Shown one piece after another: positions 55,238 through 64,000 of a DNA stretch of 64,000 bases. The DNA comes from Coenobita brevimanus (Eukaryota > Arthropoda > Malacostraca > Decapoda > Coenobitidae): NCBI GenBank assembly GCA_032717465.1, contig CM064684.1, positions 156,001 through 220,000 on the forward strand, read 5' to 3'. Each line of letters opens with the position of its first letter. Position 1 is the stretch's first letter. The notes under the pieces are model-generated. The model made no database searches and was not told the origin of the DNA. It saw only the letters and a program-made list of their open reading frames with translations. A program made the position numbers and the translations under genes.

Positions 55238-55414
55238 GGAAGCTCCCTAACACCTTTTCCTAGGCGACTTATTTTGCATATTACACCTTACTGTCCTTCT
55301 CCGTGTTACATAAATCATTCTTACATCACCATACACTTCGTAAATAAAGTACAAAATCTTACTGACTAGCCGTATCCAAAAATAAATCCCTAAGGAAGAA
55401 GTGTTAGGGAGTTT
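55238..55414. mobile_element. MITE-1 copy
   Basis: GGAAGCTCCCTAACACCTTT at the left and AATCCCTAAGGAAGAAGTGT, then TAGGGAGTTTC, at the right; 177 bp with nearly perfect ends. Confidence 0.7.
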
Positions 55415-55624
55415 CGTTACCCTTGATGATATTTACGTTAATCTCTAACCCGTGGCTGTGATGCAGGAGAGGGACGCCTTCACGTGGTAGCACCGATATA
55501 ACCAGGTCACTCTACTGCCTGGCTATAAAGTCGCCCCTCTACTAGTTCCCTATCCCCTGCAAGGAGGATGGTGGATCAACTTAAGCCTGCAATCCACTGG
55601 GTGAACGCTCCAGATGAACCTGGG

Positions 55625-55652
55625 GTTACGAGTACTACTACTACTGCTACTG

Positions 55653-55687
<35 letters not shown>

Positions 55688-55815
55688 GCTACTACTACTA
55701 CTTCTACTACTACCACCACCACCACCACCACCACCACTACTACTACTACTACTATTACTACTACTACCACCACTACTACCACCACCACCACCACCACCAC
55801 CACCACCACCCCTTT
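55625..55815 (+). repeat. (CTA)n/(CCA)n triplet tract
   Basis: CTA and ACC triplets in blocks, immediately left of a complete MITE-2. Confidence 0.94.
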
Positions 55816-55844
55816 CACGTACTTTTCACTTTAATGAAGCTATC

Positions 55845-55965
55845 AGAAGACGATTTTATTCAGCACAGGTAAAATCCAAAACTGGAGGGGTTAATGAGCT
55901 CTGTATCCAACCCCTCCAGGTTCCAATCCTCCATCCTAAGCTGAAGAAAATCGTCTGGAGGGGGC
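55845..55965. mobile_element. MITE-2, complete copy
   Basis: A ~115-bp palindromic element: AGACGATTTTATTCAGCACA at the left, AAGCTGAAGAAAATCGTCTG at the right. The central stem CTGGAGGGGTTAATGAGCTC is mirrored by CCAACCCCTCCAG. No coding capacity. Confidence 0.65.
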
Positions 55966-56029
55966 AAAAACTAAATAAAAAACACATCATTGCATTGAAA
56001 GGGTTAACATATGTGAGACTCGTTTTTCA

Positions 56030-56192
56030 GAAGCTTCGCAACACTTTCTCCACTGCGACTTATTATGCACATCACACCAACATCGTCTTTTAATCGGTGT
56101 CTGTGTTAAATCGATATAATTAACACATGACTGATTGTTAAGAGTAAAATGCAAAATAATTCGCTAAGGAAGAAGTGTTAAGAAACTCCTTC
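56030..56192. mobile_element. MITE-1 copy
   Basis: GAAGCTTCGCAACACTTTCT at the left and TCGCTAAGGAAGAAGTGTTA at the right; 163 bp. It is followed directly by a (GGT)n tract. Confidence 0.65.
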
Positions 56193-56199
56193 TCCTCCT

Positions 56200-56542
56200 G
56201 CTGATGGTGGTAGTGGTGGTGGTGGTGGTGGTGGTGGTGGTGGTGGTGGTGGTGGTGATGATGATGATGATGATAGTGCTTGATGATGATAAAAAATATG
56301 ATGGTGATGAAGATGATGGTGGTGGTGGTGGTGGTGGTGGTGGTGGTGGTGGTGGTGGTGGTGGTGATGGTGATGATGATGGTGACTGATGATGATAAAA
56401 AATGATGATGATGGTGATGAAGATGATGATGGTGGCGGTGGTGGTGATGGTGGTAATGATGATGATGATTATGATGGGGAGGAGGAGGAGGAGGAGGAGG
56501 AGGAGGAGGAGAAGGAAATAATGATGATGATGATGATGATAT
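56200..56542 (+). repeat. (GGT)n, (GAT)n and (GGA)n triplets
   Basis: Two (GGT)n blocks (56208-56258, 56319-56366) each followed by GATGATAAAAAATATGATGG-like spacers: a duplicated ~110-bp unit. (GGA)n then runs at 56477-56511. Confidence 0.93.
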
Positions 56543-56749
56543 ACCACCATCAGGCCTATCCCTGGTGCAAGAGAGGGCCGCCTTCACACGATGACACCAA
56601 TATAACTTCCCCGATATGCAAACGCCCCCTCCACTCCCTCCCTATCCCCCGAAAGGAGGATGGTGGCCCTATCCCTGGAAATAGGAGAAAGTATGCTACC
56701 CACGTATTCCCTGCGTGTCACAATGCAAAATAGGGAAAACTGGAGCAGG

Positions 56750-56761
56750 AACACACACACA

Positions 56762-56853
<92 letters not shown>
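56750..56853 (+). repeat. Compound (CA)n(GA)n
   Basis: About 28 CA units to 56809, then about 20 GA units to 56852. Confidence 0.95.
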
Positions 56854-56857
<4 letters not shown>

Positions 56858-56884
56858 AAAGACGGAGAAAAACTGTGATCTGGC

Positions 56885-58632
56885 GGCTTAGGAATGGAAG
56901 GTCGAAGAAGGGGGGGAGGGGGAGGAAAGATGGAGGGGGAGGAGAAGCGAAGAGACGAGAGGAGGAGAAGGAAGAGGGGTGAGAGTGGAGGGGAGGAGGG
57001 GGGGAAAGGAGGGAGGGGTGTAGAGATATGGGGAGAGAAGGGAAAGGGGGAGGAAGAATGAAAGGGGAGGAGATTTACGTGATGGGGAGGGCATGGTGAA
57101 GGGAAAGGAAGAGAAAGAGAAGAGGAGTGAGTAGGGAAAGAAGGGGAGGTAAGAAGAGGAGAGGAAAGGTAAGGGAAGGGGAGGATATGGAGAGAGAAGG
57201 GAAGGAGGAGGTGAGAAGAGAAGGGAAAAGAAAGGAAAAGATAGCATAGAATAGAAGAAGAAGGGTAGGGGGAAGAGAATGAGGAAGGGATGGAAAGGGA
57301 AGAGTAGAGGAGAGAAGACGTGAGCGAGGAGGAGATAGGAGGGGAGAAGAAGGGATGAGAAGGAAAGAAGAGGAGAAGGAAGGAAAGGAAGAGAGAGTAA
57401 AAAAAAAGGGAAGGGAAGGGAAGGAAAGCGGGTGAGAGAATGGACAAGGGAAGGGAAAGGGAAGGAAAGGGAGGAAGGGAGGGGAAGAGAGGAAAGGGAG
57501 GAAGGGAGGGGAAGAGAGGAAAGGGAAAGAGATACAGGAGAAACTTAGAGACAGGGAGGGGAGAAGAGGGAAAGGAAGGGGAGGGGAGAAGAGAATAGGG
57601 AAGGTGAAGGAAGGCCAGAAGGAAAGGGAAATGAAGAAAGAATTGGAGAAGGAGGGAGAAAGCAGAAGGAAAGGGAGAAGAATATATGTGAGAGGGAGAG
57701 AATAGGAAGGAAGGGAGGGGAAGAGGAGGGAGGTAAGGATTGGGAGGTGACAGAGTGGGAAGGGACAAGAGAGAGGAGAAATGAAGAGATAGAAAGGGAA
57801 GGGTAGGAAGTGATGGGATGGAAGGGAGGGAATAGGAATAAGGAAGGGAAGAAGAGGAGGAGGGATATCGGAAGAGACGAAAAAGGAAGAGAAAGAAGAG
57901 GAAGTGAGAGGATGGAAGAGGAAGGAAGAGTTAGGTGACAGTAGGAAGGAACGACGGAAGGAGAGAAACACAGAAGGGAGAAGGGAAGGGAAGAGAAGGG
58001 AAGGAAGGTGAAGGAATGAAAGGGGAGGAGAGGGAAGAAGGGAGGGGAGACGAGAGGAGAAGAAAAGAGGGAGGGGAGAGGAAGAGATAGGAATGGGTGA
58101 GTTTTTTTTCTTTTTATTTACACCTAACTACACAAGGTCATTCAGAGAGACAACTACTAAGCGTTTACAATGTGAGATGGGGAGGGTTTGTGATAGGATG
58201 AGAAGGAAAGAGGGAGGGAGGAAAGGAGGGAGAGGAGGAAAGGGGAGGAGGGAAAGAGGAATGGAAGGGGAGGGAACGATGAGAGAGAGAAAGGGGAAGG
58301 AATGGGGAAAAGGGAAAGAAAATGTAAGAGGAAGGAAAAGGGAAGGGTCTGGGAATGAGAGAGAGAGGGAGAGAATGAGAGAAGAAAGAAGGGGGAAGAA
58401 GAGGAACAGGGGACAGGGAAGGGGGAAGGAGGAGGAGAGAGAGAAGGGAAATGAGATGAAAAAGGGAGGGGAAGGGAATGGGAAGGGAAGGGAAGGGAAA
58501 GAGAGGGAAAAGGAGAAGAAAGGGGAAGAAATGGAAGAAAGGATGGAGAGGGAAGGAAGAGAGGAAAGAAGAGAGCAGGAAGGAAGGGAAGGGGAAGGGG
58601 AGGAATCAGAGGATAGGAGGCGGTAGATGAGG
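56885..58632 (+). repeat. 1.75-kb polypurine tract
   Basis: Over 90 percent purine on plus by eye, built of GGAAGGGGA/GAAGGGGAGG variants. There is one pyrimidine-containing break at 58098-58190 (TTTTTTTTCTTTTTATTTAC). Frames of 298 and 394 codons on minus (Ser/Pro/Phe/Leu) and 177 on plus (Glu/Gly/Arg/Lys) are composition artefacts. Confidence 0.93.
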
Positions 58633-58784
58633 ACGAGGCAAAAAAATATAAATAGCTTGTGACATTTTCATGACTGTATATTAACTACTGACCCCAACTG
58701 TACAGGGAGGGACAAAAGTTGGCCAAATATTAACTGCGTCTACTTCACACTTTAGGGCATGTCCGTCACTTTCCTCCTAACGCA

Positions 58785-59570
58785 TCGGATCAAAGAGAAT
58801 TATCTACGGGCAGAGAAACATACCAGGCCTCTTTCACCCTAGCAATATCAGCCAGCAGAGGAAAGCGAGAGGTAAAAACGGAGAAACAGTAGGCGAAATG
58901 TTGGGCAGGGAAACATACCAAGTCTCTCCCAGCTTAGCAACGTTAGCCAGAGGAAGGAAGGAAGGAAGAATTAAAAAAAGATGAAGCATTAGGTAAAATT
59001 CTGGGCAGAGAAACATACGAAGCTCTTCTTAGCTCGGGAATATTAGCCAGCAAAAGAGTGTGAGAAGCAGAATGGATGAAATATTAGGCGAGAAATGGGG
59101 AGAAAAATATACTAGCTCTCCCTCAGCTTAGGAATATTAATCAGCAGAAGAAAGTGACAGGCCAAAAAAGAGGTGAAATATTAGGCGAACTTTTGGGCAG
59201 AGAAACATACCAAACCAATTTCAACTTTGTAATACTAGCCAGCGGATGAAAGCAAGAAGTAGACGAGGTGAAATATTACTAAAAATATTGGCCCAAGAAA
59301 CATACCAAATCTCTCTCATCTCAGGAATATTTGCCAGAAGAACAGAGTGAGAAGCAGAGAGGGTGAAATATCACTCGAATATTTGGCCAGAGAAACACAC
59401 TAATCTTCCCTCAGCTTTGCGATATTAGGCAGATAAGAGACTGAGTACAAGAGGTGAAATATTTGGCCAGAGAAACATACCAAACCTCTCTCAGTTTACA
59501 AATATTAATCAGCAGAGCAAAGGGAGAAGCAGAAGAGATGAAATATTACCCGAACATTTTTTCTAGACTC
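58785..59570 (+). repeat. ~95-bp satellite, about eight units
   Basis: The unit contains GCAGAGAAACATACCAAGCC, TCTCTCAGCTTAGGAATATT, AGCCAGCAGAGGAAAG and GAGGTGAAATATTAGGCGAA. GAAACATAC-type anchors occur about every 90-100 bp from 58814 to 59473. A solitary unit lies at 55110-55185 and an inverted block at 63740-64000. Confidence 0.8.
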
Positions 59571-59857
59571 TACAGTGCAAATAAACAGGATAGACAGAGC
59601 ATATTCCCGTCTATCCATCCTATTATTAACCCTCTCAGCCCCAGGACGTATTTTCCGTTTAATCTCGCTATAGAAGTGACCATTTTATTTGAAGAGATTA
59701 GATATAGTCTTCATTAACCCCTTCACTACCAGGGTCTTTTAGTAAGCTGAGGAAAATCGTCTGGTGATAAGAATAAGAGAAAGCTAAGTAACCATATTAA
59801 AAGGATTATTACTATCAACTGTGGTATTAACGCAAAGTACGTCGTTATTAAATGATG

Positions 59858-59889
<32 letters not shown>

Positions 59890-60235
59890 CTATATCATTA
59901 TGATCCGACTTCTGTATGTTTGTTAGTTTGTTTGTTACCGTAACACAGTAAAATCGGCGCAACGTACTGCAGTTTCTATTAGATTAAGGTGCCAATAAAA
60001 TGCTCTAACTTGAAAAAATAAAACAACTTCCAGTCCAATCGGGCCACCGGTTCCCGAGATATGACTAATTTCTGGCCTTTTGACATTAAGCGGAGGCCAC
60101 CGAACGCTGTCTTTAAGCGAATAATAGGTCTAATAATAATAGTAATACGGTAAAAATACTAAAACAACAAAAACAGTAGCAGTAGTCGTTGTAGTTGTGC
60201 CGTAGTAGTAGTAGCAGTACTAGTAGCGGTGGTAA
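59571..60235. other. No gene; MITE-2 arm and microsatellites
   Basis: A MITE-2-like arm GCTGAGGAAAATCGTCTGGT at 59746-59765 with its GGTTAATGAAGAC-type mirror (CTTCATTAACCCCTTCACTA at 59710). (AAT)n at 59856-59889. The segment 59930-60120 is GC-balanced and unrecognised. Confidence 0.5.
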
Positions 60236-60329
<94 letters not shown>

Positions 60330-60330
60330 C
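60236..60330 (+). repeat. (TAG)n(AAT)n compound at SINE tail
   Basis: About 18 TAG units followed by about 13 AAT units, joined to the SINE-type repeat at 60328. Confidence 0.95.
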
Positions 60331-60825
60331 CATCCATCCATCATTCAGTCCCATGTTGCCCTATGAGGAGCGTAGGAGCCCCGCGCTAGGCAAGCTGGTC
60401 CTGACATTTAAGATGAGAGTGACCAGCCTCACTCATCCCTGAGTGGCATTACGTGAGCAATAAACCCCAACCACTCCTTGGATATAAACCTTCACCGGCT
60501 CATTGGAGCGCCTTAATTACCCACTAAACCACCAGGCGCAATAATTTAGTTATATAGTTGCCACCCAGCATAGTAAATGGTTTCCTGGTGCACAGGAAAC
60601 CATTTGGCTTGTCACTCAGTGTAGGGTCACCCACAGGTAGAAGGAAGAGGAAAGGAGGAAGGAAAGAAAGACAGAAGAGGGAGCGTAAAGTCACCCGTAG
60701 GCAGATGGAAGTGGAAAGAATGAAGGAAAGAAAGACTGAGGAGGAAGGAAGAACGAGAGGAAAGCGTTGACACCGAAAGCAGCACAACATGAAGTGAGTG
60801 GATGGTGAGTGCCCCCACGTAATAA
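60328..60825 (-). mobile_element. SINE-type repeat with (AAT)n tail
   Basis: Well-preserved reverse copy. (TAG)n/(AAT)n at 60238-60329 is joined to CCATCCATCCATCATTCAGT. The tRNA-like head is at about 60538-60480 with a small deletion between the A and B boxes. It ends at AGTGAGTGGATGGTGAGTGC. Confidence 0.68.
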
Positions 60826-60939
60826 TAATAATGATGCAGGGGAGCAGCTGAGTCACTGTTAAGTGAAAGGAGTGTATGTGGGAGGGTGGTTTGGCATGGG
60901 AGCAAGGAGGGCACTGGAGGCTCAGATGCAAATATGTGT

Positions 60940-60942
60940 TAC

Positions 60943-60989
<47 letters not shown>

Positions 60990-61167
60990 GTAGATAGACA
61001 GATAGACAGACAGGCAGGCAGATAGATAGACAGATAGACAGACAGGCAGGCAGATAGATAGACAGATAGATAGACGGATGGATTGATGCATAGAGACCGA
61101 ATGGACAGATAAATGAAATGACAAACACTTTTATGTAAGTGAGAAAGAAAACATAAATGAACAGATG

Positions 61168-61200
<33 letters not shown>
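60940..61200 (+). repeat. (GA)n, (GATA/GACA/GGCA)n complex
   Basis: (GA)n 60943-60986, then a GATAGATAGACAGATAGACA-CAGGCAGGCA unit repeated twice (60987-61070), then a second (GA)n at 61171-61200. Confidence 0.92.
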
Positions 61201-61203
<3 letters not shown>

Positions 61204-61313
61204 AGACACAGGCCAAAGCAAGAGGATACCTTCAAGGCAAAGTTCCCAAACGGCATGTCCGATGGGAAGAGGTTTTTTTGGCCATGTTCGTAGGAATGAG
61301 AAAAGGTTGTTGT

Positions 61314-61316
<3 letters not shown>

Positions 61317-61397
<81 letters not shown>
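61317..61397 (+). repeat. Compound (GT)n(GA)n
   Basis: About 20 GT and 18 GA units. Confidence 0.95.
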
Positions 61398-61399
<2 letters not shown>

Positions 61400-61880
61400 G
61401 GAGTACACAGGTTCAAAGCAAAACAACATATCCTGACCGCTTGCGACTTTTAGGCCAAATTCAAAATATCGACATTGACAGTTTTCGTAATATTAGCACA
61501 AATCACTTTTAAGTTAGATAAGTATAATGTGAAAATAGCTTTGGCATAATATCAATTACTCGCTGAACAATATTACGCTTCCATTTTCCCGCAAACAAGG
61601 AAAGTACAATATCGAAGACCGTCCATCGTTTCAGTGATTGAGAAAATGCTTATTATTTTTCCTATTTTCAGCTAAATCGAAGCATATCATTATTCAGTAA
61701 GTACTTGGCATAATTTCAAATCTAGTTTTACACGATATTTATCTATTTCAAACGCGATTAATGATGATACTGTGAATATTATCAATGTCGATATTTTGTC
61801 TTACGCTATTGTCAGTACTCGCCATTGAAGTTGGAGGGATGGTAATATTAGACCGTGTTAGTGTAAAAAGTGCATAGTAA
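61400..61880. other. No gene seen
   Basis: AT-rich unique-looking sequence with no supported feature. Confidence 0.45.
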
Positions 61881-61883
61881 TAA

Positions 61884-62420
<537 letters not shown>

Positions 62421-62687
62421 ACCTTTCTCCCACCCAAAGATGGAGTGAGGTAGGACCAGAAACAAATACTAATAATTAAGTACGAAATCTATAGAACCAT
62501 CAACAGCATACGCACCTAACTGGGCCAGACACTCATTAACACGTCATTCAAGCCACCGGAATCCTGGGTCCACCTCGCAGCCCCAACCATCCAATCTACT
62601 TACTTCTTTACTCATCTATATATCTATCTATCTATCTAAATATCTGTCTGTCTGTCTATCTATCTATCTATCCGTTCTCGTCGGTTG

Positions 62688-62995
62688 AAGAAGCTCCCTA
62701 ACACCTTTTCCTAAGCTATTTATTTTGCTTATTACACCTTACTGTCCTCTTCTGTGTTACATAAACCCTTCCATACCTCCATACTCCGCATAAACAACGT
62801 ACAAAAGAATATCAACCAGCCATATCCAAAAATAAATCGCTTAAGAAAAGGTGTTAGGTACAAAAGAATATCAACCAGCCATATCCAAAAATAAATCGCT
62901 TAAGAAAAGGTGTTAGGAAGGTTCCATACCGAATGAGAATATAGACCTAATATGCAGAATAAATCGCTATGGGAAAGGTGTTGAGAAATCCCCGA
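62688..62995. mobile_element. MITE-1 copy with tandemly repeated right end
   Basis: Left arm GAAGCTCCCTAACACCTTTT. The right 59 bp is perfectly or almost perfectly duplicated (62800-62858 and 62859-62917), and a third diverged arm (AATAAATCGCTATGGGAAAG) follows at 62960. Confidence 0.65.
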
Positions 62996-62999
62996 ACCC

Positions 63000-63735
63000 A
63001 CTTCCACAACACCCCCCGACTCTCTTGCCATCCACTCTATTCTACCCCTTCTCTCTACGCCCACAAATGGTCTTTACGCCCTCTTTACAGGTCTTTGCCC
63101 CTCTCTGCAATGGACCTCTGTGACTGCCTTATACGGGGACGCCCTTGTTAGATTAGGAGAGGAGGTAGTTGGGTGGTTAGAGGAGTTATTTGCTGTCTGT
63201 ACCCAGTTTGAGGCAGGAGCTGTTTCAATCTGACTTTCCTTGTAACAGCGTATTTCTTTGTGTCTTCAGATGCATCATTATTTTGGGAGGTTTTTCGAAC
63301 TGGGGGGGTTAAATACGATCATAATTAATCCTTTGTTGCTAGTGATCTTTCCGGAAAAACAAGAATTAGCCAAAAATAAGAAAAAAGTAAAAATACAGGA
63401 GGAGTTTTAAATCAAGTGGGGGAAGACGTATGGAAGTCCAGATTTCCTGACAGTCTTTTATGCAGCATCTGTGACCTAAGACTTGGTTAGCCTGCATGCC
63501 ACGGTACAGAGCGCCAGCAGAGGAGTAGAAATGACCTGTCACCTTTATCCTCAGCATGGTGTTCACAAATGACCGTCAGAAAATGGATAGGAGGGAGCTG
63601 ACCATCTTTTCCTCGGTGTTAGTTTTGATAGGAGAGATCACTGTTTCATGGCAAGGTTGTGTCCTGTTGTGGGGGTACCAAGCAGTTACAACAGGGCCCC
63701 TCAGACCAATTACTGAAACAGGATCTCGTAGTTTC
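63000..63735. other. No gene seen; decayed MITE-2 piece
   Basis: Mostly unrecognised. TTCGAACTGGGGGGGTTAAA near 63296 matches the MITE-2 interior seen also at 12487 and 42730. No supported coding region. Confidence 0.4.
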
Positions 63736-63739
63736 AACC

Positions 63740-64000
63740 TTACAAGAGACAAAAGTTGCTGTATTCATCTCTTCTAGTTGTTACTTCCGTCTGCTGGCCA
63801 ATATTCCTAAGCAGAACGAGGTTTATTGTGTTTCTCTGTCTCTTCTGATTGTTACTTTCCTCTGCTGGCTAATACTTCTAAGCTGAGAGAGGCTTTGCAT
63901 GTTTCTCTGCCTCGTCAATTTGCTACTTTCGTCTGCTGGCTAGTATTCCTAAGCTGAGAGAGGCGTGGTATGCTTCTCTATCTCTCCTCTTTGCAACTTT
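63740..64000 (-). repeat. Inverted ~85-95-bp satellite units reaching the window edge
   Basis: Reverse-complement units (TCTGCTGGCCAATATTCCTA; TCTGCTGGCTAATACTTCTA; TCTGCTGGCTAGTATTCCTA) at ~85-bp spacing, the same family as 58.8-59.6 kb. The array continues beyond the right edge. Confidence 0.75.

Noticed and set aside
56584..57768. 394-codon minus-strand frame rich in Ser/Pro/Phe/Leu
   Set aside because: It is the pyrimidine strand of the polypurine tract plus (CT)n/(GT)n translation. Stops are absent because of composition; no domain.
58093..58626. 177-codon Glu/Arg/Gly/Lys-rich plus frame that might look like an RNA-binding or nuclear protein
   Set aside because: Lies entirely in the polypurine tract; the residues are simply what purine-only codons can encode.

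Overview
This window is animal nuclear DNA. It has spliced genes with GT-AG introns and no operons. It is extremely dense in microsatellites, minisatellites, short inverted-repeat transposons, tRNA-like SINE-type repeats and 5'-truncated non-LTR retrotransposons. Degenerate TTAGG/CCTAA tracts, the arthropod telomere unit, occur near 33-36 kb. Together these features suggest an arthropod, most likely a decapod crustacean. The taxon is inferred; nothing in the window proves it.

Two protein-coding genes can be supported, both on the minus strand. (1) The first four coding exons of a RELCH orthologue (LisH, coiled-coil and HEAT-repeat protein; a Rab11/OSBP partner in endosome-to-TGN cholesterol transfer) lie at 9537-3334. 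All their splice phases agree, and the gene continues off the left edge. (2) A gene for a basic, Arg/Pro/Ser-rich, largely disordered protein has a terminal exon at 20108-19175 and an internal exon at 22791-22563. A possible first exon (ATG, 16 coding bases, perfect splice donor, TATA-type promoter) lies at 45624-45609 and joins in phase across a 22.8 kb intron. The predicted product is 392 aa. I do not recognise its family; a Par-3/Bazooka-like tail is only a weak guess. A third, uncertain coding segment is a GC-rich stretch open in all three minus-strand frames at 52.25-53.08 kb.

Layout: 1-9.5 kb is RELCH with SINE and retrotransposon debris in its introns. 9.5-19 kb is intergenic, with GT-rich minisatellites and long microsatellites. 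19-45.6 kb is the second gene. Its small intron holds a 30-bp minisatellite, and its proposed giant intron holds several short inverted-repeat transposon families (called here MITE-1 to MITE-4), a degenerate satellite (29-31.5 kb), interstitial telomere-like DNA (33.5-35.9 kb) and promoter-like GC-rich islands (38.9-40.0 kb). 45.7-64 kb is intergenic or intronic, with a reverse-transcriptase pseudogene at 50.5-51.6 kb, two long polypurine tracts (0.9 and 1.75 kb), a 23/24-bp minisatellite and a ~95-bp satellite that reappears inverted at the right edge.

Most long open frames here are translations of simple repeats and are not annotated as genes. The notable content is the repeat biology: microsatellites sitting at retroelement 3' ends, MITE ends that have become tandem arrays, and a minisatellite built on a consensus splice donor. 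There is also an in-phase distal first exon and some orphan promoter-like clusters. All homology statements rest on reading the sequence without database searches.
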